From contig NZ_JAIVAE010000012.1 of NCBI RefSeq assembly GCF_020171785.1, positions 60,477-124,476 on the forward strand: a stretch of 64,000 bases of DNA, in the 5' to 3' direction. A program made the position numbers and the translations under genes. Below are positions 36,613 through 45,689 of the stretch, piece after piece. The DNA is from Guptibacillus hwajinpoensis. Its GTDB lineage: Bacteria; Bacillota; Bacilli; Bacillales; Guptibacillaceae. The notes under the pieces were generated by a model. It saw nothing but the letters and a program-made list of their open reading frames with translations. It ran no database searches and was not told the origin of the DNA. Numbering within the stretch: position 1 is the stretch's first letter; each line of letters starts with the position of its first letter.

Positions 36613-37860
36613 ATGTTAGAGATGGCAAGACCTTTACTTGTTAATATTGCAATGCTCTTCTCAGTGTTATTTATCTGGAATATGGTCATGCCATTTACGA
36701 GAGCAAGCTCAATTAATTTAAAAGAAAAATTAATATACGGAGCTATCAGTTCAGTGATGGCGATGCTTTGTATGCTTTTCCCACTGGAAACATTCGGAGA
36801 TACTGTATTTGATTTACGAGTTGTGCCTCTCATTCTTGTCACTCTTTATGGTGGTAAACTGCCTGGGATCATTTGTACACTTACCATTTCTACCGTCCGA
36901 TTATGGATGGGCGGCGAGAATGCATGGGTGGGTGTATTAATCGCTGTTACAGGGTTTATCATTGCTAGTAGTTTTGGGCCTTATTTCCGAAAGTCAATTC
37001 GAAAGTGGAAGGGAATTCTAATTACTGGTGGAGTATTTATCCTTTCTTATATTGTGATTCTCATTCTATTCTTAGATCCGTTACAAACTTATTTTTATCC
37101 CATTTATTTCACTGCATTTATGATAGCTTATTTTATTATTTTTTACTTAACAGAGCGGTTTGTTATGATTAACATCCAGCTTCAAGAAACAGTTTATTTA
37201 GAAAAGTTGTCTGTGGCAGGGAAAATGGCAGCGGCGATTGCGCATGAAATTCGAAATCCTTTAACAACGATTAAAGGACTGCTACAGTTTATCTCAAGTG
37301 ACACTGAGGATAGTAAAGTGAAAAGTTATGCTCCACTCATGCTCGAAGAAGTTGAACGAACCAATAAAATTATCACAGACTACCTGATGTTAATTAAACC
37401 AACTAAAGATAACTATGAACAGGTTGATTTGAACAAGGTCGTGAAAGATACAACGGCTCTAACTGAAGTACTTGCCTCTTATTATAATGTGAAAATTCAT
37501 TATGAAGAAAAAGGTGAATTTTTTATATGGGGAAACTCTCAAGAATTAAAACAATGCTTGATCAATTTAATTAAAAACGCAATTGAATCCATAGAAGGCG
37601 AAGGTCTTATTCTTGTAGCTTTGCAATCTGGTACAAAAAAAGGTACGGTAGATATCGTGATTCGTGACAATGGGTCAGGGATGAGTGAACAAGAACTTGA
37701 GAAGATCGGTTTGCCATTTTATACAACAAAATCGAAAGGAACTGGACTCGGTACGATGATTACAAATCGATTAATTCGTAATGTTGGGGGGAAAGTTCAC
37801 TATACAAGTGTAGAGGATGTTGGAACAACCGTAACCGTCACATTGCCAATTATAAAATAA
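36613..37860 (+). CDS. Membrane sensor kinase with 5TM-LYT sensor, KinB-like
   Basis: This 415-residue kinase has six hydrophobic segments in its first 190 residues (LytS/KinB-type 5TMR sensor, with VVPLILVTLYGGKLPGI), then HisKA with AAIAHEIRNPLTTIKG (phospho-His H211) and HATPase with N-box NLIKNAIESIEGEG, DNGSGMSE and KGTGLGTMI. Layout and length resemble sporulation kinase KinB (428 residues). No response regulator is adjacent, as is normal for phosphorelay kinases. ATG 36613 follows AAAGGAGAAA. The TetR gene yhgD begins 14 bases later, so they are cotranscribed. B. subtilis has no kinase here; assignment to the sporulation phosphorelay is an inference. Confidence 0.75.
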   Translation: MLEMARPLLVNIAMLFSVLFIWNMVMPFTRASSINLKEKLIYGAISSVMAMLCMLFPLETFGDTVFDLRVVPLILVTLYGGKLPGIICTLTISTVRLWMGGENAWVGVLIAVTGFIIASSFGPYFRKSIRKWKGILITGGVFILSYIVILILFLDPLQTYFYPIYFTAFMIAYFIIFYLTERFVMINIQLQETVYLEKLSVAGKMAAAIAHEIRNPLTTIKGLLQFISSDTEDSKVKSYAPLMLEEVERTNKIITDYLMLIKPTKDNYEQVDLNKVVKDTTALTEVLASYYNVKIHYEEKGEFFIWGNSQELKQCLINLIKNAIESIEGEGLILVALQSGTKKGTVDIVIRDNGSGMSEQELEKIGLPFYTTKSKGTGLGTMITNRLIRNVGGKVHYTSVEDVGTTVTVTLPIIK

Positions 37861-37873
37861 TAGGAGGAGTAAG

Positions 37874-38455
37874 ATGACGTTCGATCGAAAGAAAAGCATA
37901 ATGGAAGCAGCCGAAAAATCATTTTCAATGTTTGGCTACAAAGCGACAACAATGGATCAAGTTGCTAAGATTGCGAATGTAGGGAAGGGAACAATCTATA
38001 ATTTCTTTAAAAATAAAGAGGAACTGTTCAATGAAATTGTACGGGGAATGGTTATTGAACTAAAAGAACTTGCTCAAGATTCCATTCATAGAGAGGATAC
38101 GTTTTTTGAGAATCTTCATCGTGCTCTTTATAGTGTATTGGAACATCGCCGGGAACATAAGTTGGCGATAAAGCTCTCTCAAGAAGTACGTGAGATTGGA
38201 ACCCCTGCAGCTATGGATGCTTTGAACCTTGTAGAAAAAGCGATCCTTTATTTTCTTGAACAAGAGATTGAACGTGGCATTTCAGATGGTGAAGTGAAAA
38301 GATGTGATCCATCTCTTGCAGCCTTTCTTATGTTTAAAATGTATATCGCGCTTATTTTCGATTGGGAGAAAACGCATCCTTCCTTTAGTAAAGAAGAAAT
38401 TGCAAATCACCTTGAATTTTATATGATGAGTGGAATTAAGACGGAAGAGCAGTAG
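37874..38455 (+). CDS. yhgD: TetR-family regulator YhgD
   Basis: The 193-residue repressor has an N-terminal TetR helix-turn-helix (about residues 8-55: KSIMEAAEKSFSMFGYKATT then NVGKGTIYNFFKNKEELF) and a ligand domain in the rest. It lies directly upstream of yhgE, as in B. subtilis. Two 23-bp palindromes with identical layout in the yhgD-yhgE spacer are its probable operators. The start follows TAGGAGGAG. The ligand is not known; the C-terminal domain suggests a hydrophobic effector. Confidence 0.85.
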   Translation: MTFDRKKSIMEAAEKSFSMFGYKATTMDQVAKIANVGKGTIYNFFKNKEELFNEIVRGMVIELKELAQDSIHREDTFFENLHRALYSVLEHRREHKLAIKLSQEVREIGTPAAMDALNLVEKAILYFLEQEIERGISDGEVKRCDPSLAAFLMFKMYIALIFDWEKTHPSFSKEEIANHLEFYMMSGIKTEEQ

Positions 38456-38527
38456 TGAAAATAAAGTAAGCTACTGCTATTGCTATTCTAAATAAAGGGT
38501 GATATATTATCTCTTGTAGCAAAAAAA

Positions 38528-38550
38528 TGACCAGATTCAAAAATTGGTCA
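38528..38550. promoter_or_regulatory. Operator-like palindrome 1 upstream of yhgE
   Basis: TGACCA-N11-TGGTCA, a perfect 6-bp inverted repeat within 23 bp. It lies 117 bases before yhgE and has the same layout as the second palindrome 75 bp downstream. Confidence 0.6.
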
Positions 38551-38602
38551 CATCACTTCCAATCCATAGTAAGTAAAGAAAAGTCTTTTTTTTTAGGTAA
38601 AA

Positions 38603-38625
38603 TGACCATATGAGAAAAACGGTCA
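38603..38625. promoter_or_regulatory. Operator-like palindrome 2 upstream of yhgE
   Basis: TGACC-N13-GGTCA in 23 bp, immediately downstream of or overlapping a TAAAAT (38598-38603) that may be the yhgE -10. A regulator bound here would block transcription start. YhgD is the likely ligand protein. Confidence 0.6.
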
Positions 38626-38644
38626 ATTAGACAGGAGGGTAAAC

Positions 38645-40972
38645 ATGAAGAAGTCATCAAAACAATTTCGCTCTGAATGGGCGTCATTGCTTAAGAATAA
38701 AAAAATCTTAATTCCAGTCATTGCTGTGTTGTTTATACCGGTATTATATAGTGGTATGTTTTTATGGGCGTTCTGGGATCCATACGAAAATTTAGATCAG
38801 ATTCCAGTCGCTGTTGTTAATAGTGACAATGGGGCGGATTTTGAAGGGGAGCATCTAGAAATAGGGAATGAGCTTGTCGATAAGTTGAAAGATGAGCCTG
38901 AATTCAAGTGGGATTTTGTGGATGAAGAAGAAGCAAATAAAGGTCTTGAAGATCAAACCTACTATATGAAGATTCATATCCCAGAAGACTTTTCTAAGAA
39001 ATCGACGACTGTTCTTGATGAACATCCTGATAAATTAAACTTAGAATATGTACCAAATGAGAGTTTTAACTTCTTGGCTGGGCAAATAGGCGGAACGGCT
39101 GTTAGTGAAATCAAATCACAAATAGCTGAAAACATCACTGAAAATTATAGTGAGCTCGTCTTTGATAAGTTTAGTGAAATAGCTGATGGTCTTTCAGATG
39201 CATCAGAGGGAGCAGGAGAGCTAGCGGATGGTTCTTCTGAACTAAAAGATGGTACAAAGCAACTGAAAGATAATCTTGCAGTGCTTAATGAAGGATCGAT
39301 TGAGTTAACGAATGGCTTAAGTAGTGCAGAAAACGGATCAATTGATCTTGCAAATGGCATTAGTGAAGCGAACCAGGGAACGACTGATTTATTAGATGGT
39401 TTGAAAGAAAAACAGCCTCAAGTTAGTCAGTTAGCTGATGGATCTTCTCAACTCAGTAATGGGCTTGGTGAACTTAGTAGCAATATGGGAGAATTTAAAG
39501 GTGGACAAGAGCAGCTTCTAGCTGGTGTGAAGCAAAGCAGAGATGGAACAAAGCAGTTGATGGATGGCCTAAATGCTTCAGTTTCAGCTTTAGAAAATAA
39601 ATCATTACCTTCTGTTGATGCAGAAGGACTGAAACAATCACTAACAACTGGCGTGACGAATGCCTCAGCTGTTCCTAAGGAATTGCAGGGTGTTATAGAG
39701 TCAATTCAAGGAAGCGATCAGTATACGGATGAGCAAAAGCAAGCGCTAATTAGTCAGCTTCAACCAATTGCTGAGAAGTCTGGTACTGCAGCGAAGTCAG
39801 TTGGGGAAGCGGCTAAGAGTTTTTCAAACGAAGCAGAGAAACTTTCAGGTGCCTCTTCAAGTCTAGATGCTCTAGTAGAAGGGCAGCGTCAGCTTGCTCA
39901 GGGAGCCACGGCATTATATGAAGGACAGGGCGATCTTGAACAAGGTCTAGAAAAATTCGGTGACAAAATAAATCAAGCTAATGCTGGGATTGAGCAACTG
40001 CATAATGGTGCTATACAGGTTGCAGATGGAACCAATACGGTTTCCGCAGGCTGGAGTTCATTGATCGATAACGTAGGAACACTCAATTCTGGTATGACAG
40101 AATTATCTAGTGGTTCACAAGAGTTAGCATCCGGACTTTCTGAGTTAGAAGGAGGATCTTCAGAAATAACTTCTGGTGCTGGAAAATTAGCAGATGGATC
40201 TAAAGACCTTGATAACGGAGCACAGAAATTAACAGATGGTACATCAGAGCTTCGGGATAAACTAGGAGATGCTGCGGAAGAAACGTCGAATACGAATGCT
40301 GATGATGAGACGTACAGCATGTTTGCTGATCCAGTTAATGTAGATACAGAGGCTGTCTCTGGGGTACCAAACTACGGAACCGGATTTGCACCATATTTCC
40401 TTTCCCTTGGTCTGTTTGTAGGGGCACTCCTCATGTCTATTGTGTTCCCACTTCGTGATCCAGCAGTAACGCCAAGAACGGCAATCGGTTGGTTTATGAG
40501 TAAATACGGTATTTTATTAGTAGTTGGCGTTATTCAAGCGCTTGTCTCTGATGCTGTTCTTTTATATGCATTGCAGATTGAAGTACAGAGTGTACCGTTA
40601 TTCTTACTCTTCTCTGTCGTATCAAGTCTCGCTTATATGACATTGATTCAGTTCTTTGTTACGACATTAGGAGATCCAGGACGATTTGTAGCGATCATTA
40701 TCTTGATCTTACAACTAACTACAAGTGCTGGTACGTTCCCACTTGAGTTAATTCCTGAAGGATTACAAGTGTTTAACACTTGGTTGCCAATGACGTACAC
40801 TGTTTCAGGACTGAAAGCTGTTATTTCCAGCGGGGATTTTGCTTTCATGTGGCAAAACGTCTACGTATTATTAGGATTTATTGCAATTTTTGCTATTGGT
40901 ACAATCACTTTCTTCTTTGTCGAATTGAAGAAACGTAAGAAACATGGGTTGGAACCTGCGATGAACGAATAA
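38645..40972 (+). CDS. yhgE: YhgE/Pip-domain membrane protein with repeat coiled region
   Basis: The 775-residue protein has one N-terminal helix (about residues 19-42), a long extracytoplasmic region, and about five C-terminal helices starting APYFLSLGLFVGALLMS. The extracytoplasmic part holds many degenerate copies of a ~7-residue unit of the type LADGSxxLxxG (for example ELADGSSEL, LSNGLGEL, VADGTNTV, LASGLSEL, LADGSKDL), the motif typical of YhgE/Pip proteins. It follows TetR yhgD and two operator-like sites. The ribosome site is AGGAGGG. It ends at a strong terminator. The role in B. subtilis is not settled; related proteins are phage-receptor associated. Confidence 0.86.
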   Translation: MKKSSKQFRSEWASLLKNKKILIPVIAVLFIPVLYSGMFLWAFWDPYENLDQIPVAVVNSDNGADFEGEHLEIGNELVDKLKDEPEFKWDFVDEEEANKGLEDQTYYMKIHIPEDFSKKSTTVLDEHPDKLNLEYVPNESFNFLAGQIGGTAVSEIKSQIAENITENYSELVFDKFSEIADGLSDASEGAGELADGSSELKDGTKQLKDNLAVLNEGSIELTNGLSSAENGSIDLANGISEANQGTTDLLDGLKEKQPQVSQLADGSSQLSNGLGELSSNMGEFKGGQEQLLAGVKQSRDGTKQLMDGLNASVSALENKSLPSVDAEGLKQSLTTGVTNASAVPKELQGVIESIQGSDQYTDEQKQALISQLQPIAEKSGTAAKSVGEAAKSFSNEAEKLSGASSSLDALVEGQRQLAQGATALYEGQGDLEQGLEKFGDKINQANAGIEQLHNGAIQVADGTNTVSAGWSSLIDNVGTLNSGMTELSSGSQELASGLSELEGGSSEITSGAGKLADGSKDLDNGAQKLTDGTSELRDKLGDAAEETSNTNADDETYSMFADPVNVDTEAVSGVPNYGTGFAPYFLSLGLFVGALLMSIVFPLRDPAVTPRTAIGWFMSKYGILLVVGVIQALVSDAVLLYALQIEVQSVPLFLLFSVVSSLAYMTLIQFFVTTLGDPGRFVAIIILILQLTTSAGTFPLELIPEGLQVFNTWLPMTYTVSGLKAVISSGDFAFMWQNVYVLLGFIAIFAIGTITFFFVELKKRKKHGLEPAMNE

Positions 40973-40988
40973 GGAATCTATTATCTAT

Positions 40989-41030
40989 GAGGCTAGTTTA
41001 ATCAATTGATTAAACTAGCCTCTTTTCTTT
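40989..41030 (+). terminator. Terminator after yhgE
   Basis: GAGGCTAGTTTAATC and its exact complement pair (34-bp palindrome) and are followed by TTTTCTTTT. Confidence 0.92.
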
Positions 41031-41085
41031 TGATAATTGGTTGGAAAAACGATACAGTATTAGTAAGAAAGTTGTGTTAATGTGT

Positions 41086-41120
41086 GATAATGAGTTTACG
41101 TCACGGAAAGAAACGGGTAA
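41086..41120 (+). promoter_or_regulatory. Two overlapping promoters for the OpuC-type operon
   Basis: An extended -10 TGTGATAAT (hexamer 41086-41091) gives a possible sigma-A start. Just downstream GTTTAC (41094-41099), 15 bases, GGGTAA (41115-41120) matches sigma-B. Dual control is known for osmoprotectant uptake genes in Bacillus. Confidence 0.5.
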
Positions 41121-41165
41121 ATAGATAAAGTTATGGATTTATAGGGAGGCAGGAGAAGCGATAGA

Positions 41166-42305
41166 ATGATTACTTTCGAGCATGTTAGCAAAAAGTTTGC
41201 TGATGGTACTGAAGCGTTGAAAGATATTAATTTACATATTGAACAAGGCGAATTGTTAACGTTAATTGGCCCGAGTGGATGTGGTAAAACGACCACGATG
41301 AAAATGATTAACCGTTTGATTGAACCGAGCGGAGGTCAAATATCTATTGATGGAAAAGCAATCTCTGAGCAAGATCCTGTTGAATTAAGAAGGAGTATCG
41401 GATATGTCATACAGCAAATTGGTCTCTTGCCACATATGACAATTGCAGAAAATATTGCCCTCATTCCTAAATTGAAAAAATGGGATAAAAGCAAAATTGA
41501 TAGACGTGTTGATGAAATGCTGAATCTTGTCGGACTTGAGCCATCCGTATTTCGATCACGCTATCCACTAGAGTTAAGTGGAGGTCAGCAGCAACGGGTC
41601 GGTGTCATTCGTGCCCTTGCAGCAGAACCTCCCATCATTTTAATGGATGAGCCTTTCAGTGCACTCGATCCAATTAGTCGTGAACAGCTTCAAGATGAGC
41701 TGGTGAAATTACAAAAAGAAATCCAAAAAACGATTGTTTTTGTCACCCATGACATGGATGAAGCGATGAAGATTGCCGACCGGATTGCCATCATGAAAGA
41801 CGGTGAAATTCTCCAGCTCGATACACCTGATCGTTTGTTACGTCATCCTAAGAATGAGTTTGTTCGCAATTTTATCGGAGATGAACGGATGGCTAAAGGA
41901 CAAGCTCCTACTGCAGTTGATTTAATGATACAAAAAGTAGCAACTGTTAAAGAGAGCAGAGGACTAGCCGAAGCCTTTCGACTAATGAAATCAGAACGTG
42001 TGGATAGTCTTGTCGTCACTGGACCTGAACAGGAATATAAAGGCGTCGTGACTCTTGATCAGGTTCAGAAGCATTATGAAAGTGATACAAAACGAATTGT
42101 AGATGTCATTGAAATCATTGAGCCAATTCAGAGAAACACGCTTTATCCTGAAATCGCAAAACGCTTCGCTGAAAAGCAACCAATCAGTATCCCGGTAGTA
42201 GAAGGGGAAAAGCTGACTGGACTAGTGACGAGAAGTAGTATGATGCGCGGACTAGCTGGTCTCGAGCAACTCGGTTACAAGGAGGAGGAACCTCTGAATG
42301 AATGA
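41166..42305 (+). CDS. Osmoprotectant ABC transporter ATPase with CBS domains (OpuC-type)
   Basis: This 379-residue ATPase has Walker A GPSGCGKTT (about residues 33-41), signature LSGGQQQRVG, Walker B IILMDEPFSALDP and H-loop VTHDMDEAM, then two CBS domains from about residue 255. CBS domains in this family sense ionic strength or c-di-AMP. It heads a three-gene unit with one permease and a substrate-binding lipoprotein. B. subtilis opuB and opuC have two permease genes, so the unit is reduced. Its 3' end overlaps the permease by 8 bases. Confidence 0.87.
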   Translation: MITFEHVSKKFADGTEALKDINLHIEQGELLTLIGPSGCGKTTTMKMINRLIEPSGGQISIDGKAISEQDPVELRRSIGYVIQQIGLLPHMTIAENIALIPKLKKWDKSKIDRRVDEMLNLVGLEPSVFRSRYPLELSGGQQQRVGVIRALAAEPPIILMDEPFSALDPISREQLQDELVKLQKEIQKTIVFVTHDMDEAMKIADRIAIMKDGEILQLDTPDRLLRHPKNEFVRNFIGDERMAKGQAPTAVDLMIQKVATVKESRGLAEAFRLMKSERVDSLVVTGPEQEYKGVVTLDQVQKHYESDTKRIVDVIEIIEPIQRNTLYPEIAKRFAEKQPISIPVVEGEKLTGLVTRSSMMRGLAGLEQLGYKEEEPLNE

Positions 42306-42960
42306 TGAAAACTTTTTTACTTTATTTATAGAAACGATGCAAAATCGCTGGGATGATATTTTTGTTGCGCTACAGGAACACCTTTTCCTATCATTTATAT
42401 CGATTGTCATTGCCATCTTAATCTCAGTTCCACTAGGGATCTTTATTTCCAGACGCAAGAAGTTAGCTGAGCCGTTTATTGCTGTCGCGGCTATTTTTCA
42501 AACCGTTCCTAGTCTTGCATTGTTTGGTTTCCTCATTCCGTTTCTTGGCATTGGAAATATTACAGCCATCATTGCCTTAACGGTGTATGCCCTTCTTCCG
42601 ATCTTAAGGAATACTTACACTGGCATCACATCTGTTGACCAATCTTCTATTGAGGCTGGGAGAGGGATGGGGATGACGAATATGCAGATCTTAATGAAGA
42701 TTGAAGTACCTCTTTCGCTCCCTGTTATTATGGCTGGCGTTCGTACGGCAACAGTGTTGACGATTGGAGTAGCGACACTTGCGACGTTTGTCGGCGCTGG
42801 AGGACTCGGAGATATCATCTATCGTGGGCTCACGTCGAATAAAGATGAGCTTGTGCTAGCTGGTGCTCTGCCTGCAACCATTCTTGCTCTTGGATTTGAT
42901 TTAATACTTAAGTTATTAGAAAACGCGGCAACTCCTAAAGGAGTTAAAGCAAAAAAATAA
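42298..42960 (+). CDS. Osmoprotectant ABC transporter permease
   Basis: The 220-residue protein has five or six membrane helices and the ABC permease EAA-like loop (EAGRGMGMTNMQILMKIEVPLSLPVIMAG, split here as EAGRGMGMT and IEVPLSLPVIMAG) of the ProW/OpuCB family. ATG 42298 overlaps the ATPase stop and follows AGGAGGAGG. Only one permease gene is present, so the channel is probably a homodimer. It is followed 14 bases later by the binding protein gene. Confidence 0.87.
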   Translation: MNDENFFTLFIETMQNRWDDIFVALQEHLFLSFISIVIAILISVPLGIFISRRKKLAEPFIAVAAIFQTVPSLALFGFLIPFLGIGNITAIIALTVYALLPILRNTYTGITSVDQSSIEAGRGMGMTNMQILMKIEVPLSLPVIMAGVRTATVLTIGVATLATFVGAGGLGDIIYRGLTSNKDELVLAGALPATILALGFDLILKLLENAATPKGVKAKK

Positions 42961-42974
42961 AGGGAGAGATTCGT

Positions 42975-43874
42975 TTGAAGAGAATTACCTTACTTTTACT
43001 AGGAGTTGTAATGGTTCTTGCTGCATGTGGAGGAGATAGCGGAAGTGAAGAAAGTGATCCGATCGTTATTTCCGGTAAGCCCTGGACTGAGCAATATATC
43101 TTACCACACCTTCTTGCGGAGTACATAAAGGCGAACAGTGATTATGAAGTAGAGGTTGATGCAGGTGTTGGTGAAGTAAATATTCTACAACAGGCGCTTA
43201 TCGATGGTGATATTGACATGTACGTGGAATATACAGGTACAGGTCTTGAAGCGGTACTTAAGGAAAGTGCTGAATCAGATGAGTCAGCTGATGAGATTTT
43301 TAAACGCGTGAAAAAAGGATACAAAGATGAATATAATCTTGTTTGGCTTGAACCACTTGGATTTGAGAATGGCTACACGCTTGCTATGACTCAAGACACA
43401 AATAAAGAGGTAAATGCAAAAACGTTCTCGGACATTATCCCAGCTTCAGATGATTTGGTATTTGGTGGACCACACACGTTCTACGAAAGAGAAGATGGTT
43501 ACGATGCCCTAGTAGAAGCTTATGGTTTTAATTTCAAAGACGAAGTGAGTCTTGATCCGAATATCATGTACGATGCTTTAAATGAAGGTGAAGTCGATGT
43601 GATTCCTGCCTTTACAACTGATGGACGAATTGCTCGTTTTGATCTTGCGACAACTGAAGACGATAAGCAATTCTTCCCACCATATTATGCTGCGCCAATT
43701 GTTCGACAGGAAGTTCTTGATTCACATCCTGATCTTGAGAAGGTTGTGAACGAATTTGCTGGAAGTATTTCAGAAGAAGAAATGTCTGAAATGAATGCAA
43801 AAGTGGATATGGATGGAGAAGAGCCTGAGGATGTTGCAATTGAATTCTTGACAGAAAAAGGATTGATTGATTAA
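42975..43874 (+). CDS. Osmoprotectant-binding lipoprotein (OpuCC/OsmF-like)
   Basis: The 299-residue lipoprotein has a signal ending at VLAACGG (Cys near residue 16) and a type II periplasmic-binding fold with VISGKPWTEQYILPHLLAEYI-like opening (VISGKPWTEQYIL), DMYVEYTGTGL and NEGEVDVIPAFTTDGRI, typical of the OpuAC/OpuCC choline, carnitine and betaine binders. TTG 42975 follows AGGGAGAG. It ends at a terminator shared with the convergent opuA operon. The exact ligand cannot be deduced. Confidence 0.86.
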   Translation: MKRITLLLLGVVMVLAACGGDSGSEESDPIVISGKPWTEQYILPHLLAEYIKANSDYEVEVDAGVGEVNILQQALIDGDIDMYVEYTGTGLEAVLKESAESDESADEIFKRVKKGYKDEYNLVWLEPLGFENGYTLAMTQDTNKEVNAKTFSDIIPASDDLVFGGPHTFYEREDGYDALVEAYGFNFKDEVSLDPNIMYDALNEGEVDVIPAFTTDGRIARFDLATTEDDKQFFPPYYAAPIVRQEVLDSHPDLEKVVNEFAGSISEEEMSEMNAKVDMDGEEPEDVAIEFLTEKGLID

Positions 43875-43912
43875 TAAAAAAGCGAGATGAGGAATTCCTC
43901 ATCTCGCTTTTT
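43875..43912. terminator. Bidirectional terminator between the two osmoprotectant operons
   Basis: AAAAAAGCGAGATGAGG pairs perfectly with CCTCATCTCGCTTTTTT around AATT. It ends the OpuC-type operon (+) and the opuA operon (-). Confidence 0.95.
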
Positions 43913-43920
43913 TATTTATG

Positions 43921-44844
43921 TTATTCAGCGGGCTTTAAATCTTCAATAGAATCAGCTTCAACGTATGATGGAACAACAAGTCCTGTTTTCGCACCTTCAA
44001 GGTTTACTCCAAGACGGTCCATGTTGTCACCATATTCATCTAGAAGGTCAGCGTGTGTAATTGGAAGCCATCCGGCTACCATTGCGTCAGCGTCCCCTTC
44101 AGAAACAGCGATGAACATAGAAGCTGCATCAAGTTGAGTTAATTTAACCTCATAGCCTACGCTCTCAAGAACTTTAGCTACTACGTTCGTACTTGCGATT
44201 TCAGAATCCCATGCTACATATGCAAGTGAGATTTCTTCACCGTCTACTTCATCAGCACCTTTAGTCCATTCTTCTACCATGTCGGAATGTTCGTCTACCC
44301 AATTTTGTGCTGCTTCTTCAGGCTTAGCACCTTCCTGTACTTCGACCATAACATCGCCCATGTCTTCTGGAGTCCAGTTGAACTGATCAAGAATTGTATG
44401 TGCAGAAGGCTGATCTTCTTTTAACCCCATACGTGCAAAAGTTTCGATGTTTTCTTCTTCTCCATAAAGACCTTGTGGATCTTCAAGGTATTTAAGGTCG
44501 TATTTCGCGAACATCCAGTGCGGCGTCCAGCCAGTTACGATAATTGGTTCTTCATCTTCAATGGCTTTCCCAAGTTCTGCAGCCATCGCAGCAGAAGAAG
44601 ACTCGATTAATTCCCAACCTTTAAGACTATCGTACTCTTCAAGTGCAGAAGTTGTAGCTTTCATAATTCCAGCACCAGGTTCAATTCCGACAATTTCATA
44701 GTCTACTTCTTCGCCAATGTTAGCTCCACCTTCGCTAGAGCCTTCACTACTATCTCCGCTATTGTTTCCGCCGCAAGCAGCAAGTATCAATGTTAGTGAC
44801 AAAAATAATGCTAGTCCTGTTAGACCTTTTTTAAAGTTAAACAT
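43921..44844 (-). CDS. opuAC: Glycine betaine-binding lipoprotein OpuAC
   Basis: This 307-residue lipoprotein has a signal ending ILAACGG (Cys near 24), an acidic Ser/Gly linker, and an OpuAC-type ligand domain (EIVGIEPGAGIMKATT, GWTPHWMFAKYDLKYLEDP, SLAYVAWDSEIASTNVVAKVL). Trp and aromatic residues such as GWTPHW, WDSE and GWLP form the trimethylammonium cage of the family. It is the third gene of opuA and starts 11 bases after the permease, behind GGGGGAA. Confidence 0.9.
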   Translation of the reverse strand: MFNFKKGLTGLALFLSLTLILAACGGNNSGDSSEGSSEGGANIGEEVDYEIVGIEPGAGIMKATTSALEEYDSLKGWELIESSSAAMAAELGKAIEDEEPIIVTGWTPHWMFAKYDLKYLEDPQGLYGEEENIETFARMGLKEDQPSAHTILDQFNWTPEDMGDVMVEVQEGAKPEEAAQNWVDEHSDMVEEWTKGADEVDGEEISLAYVAWDSEIASTNVVAKVLESVGYEVKLTQLDAASMFIAVSEGDADAMVAGWLPITHADLLDEYGDNMDRLGVNLEGAKTGLVVPSYVEADSIEDLKPAE

Positions 44845-44855
44845 GTAATTCCCCC

Positions 44856-45689
44856 TTAGTTTTTTGTTTTACCTATATTTTGAGAAATCCGGTCGAGCAT
44901 AATCGCTAGAATAACGATCGCGAGACCAGCTTCAAAACCAATACCAACTTTAATTTGTGTAACAGCACGGTAAACATCTGCCCCAAGTCCAGGTGCACCT
45001 ACTAGAGATGCAATAACAACCATTGAAAGGGAAAGCATAATGCTTTGGTTAATTCCCGCCATAATGGTAGGTGTTGCAAGCGGTAGCTGTACTTTAATTA
45101 ATTTCTGTTTCGTAGTCGAACCAAATGCGTTTGATGCTTCAATTAAGTCTTCAGGTACTTGACGAATCCCAAGGTTTGTTAAGCGAATCGTCGGTGGCAT
45201 CGCAAATATGACAGATGCGATGATACCTGGTACCATCCCAATTCCAAAGAACAAAATGGCTGGAATGAGATAAACGAATGCAGGCATTGTCTGCATAAAA
45301 TCAAGAACAGGTGTAATAATGCCTCTTACACGGTCACTTTGTGATGCCCATATTCCAAGTGGAACCCCAAGAATAATCGATATAATAACTGAAGTTAAAA
45401 CGAGCGCGAGCGTCTCAATAGTTGGATCCCAGTAACCTAAATTATCGATTAACAACAGACCAAGTAACGTGAAGATGGCAACAGGCCAGCGACTTGACCA
45501 CCAGGCTAGGATCGTAAAGATTGCGATTAGTACAAGAGCTGGAGGGAAGGCTAGAATCGAAACAATCCCCTCAACAAACCAATCAATTCCTGATGTTATG
45601 CCATCAAAAACGGGTTCAAGATTATCAGTAAGCATGTCAACAAAGCTGTCTACCCAATCAGCTAGCGGGATTTTAGGGAATAGCTGCAT
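44856..45689 (-). CDS. opuAB: Glycine betaine ABC transporter permease OpuAB
   Basis: The 277-residue permease has an N-terminal amphipathic region (LADWVDSFVDMLTDN) and about six membrane segments, with the ABC permease loop EASNAFGSTTKQKLIKVQLPLA. It matches OpuAB/ProW in length and order. Its start lies one base after the opuAA stop, behind GGAGAGGTGAG. It couples the ATPase OpuAA to the binding lipoprotein OpuAC for high-affinity betaine uptake under osmotic stress. Confidence 0.9.
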   Translation of the reverse strand: MQLFPKIPLADWVDSFVDMLTDNLEPVFDGITSGIDWFVEGIVSILAFPPALVLIAIFTILAWWSSRWPVAIFTLLGLLLIDNLGYWDPTIETLALVLTSVIISIILGVPLGIWASQSDRVRGIITPVLDFMQTMPAFVYLIPAILFFGIGMVPGIIASVIFAMPPTIRLTNLGIRQVPEDLIEASNAFGSTTKQKLIKVQLPLATPTIMAGINQSIMLSLSMVVIASLVGAPGLGADVYRAVTQIKVGIGFEAGLAIVILAIMLDRISQNIGKTKN

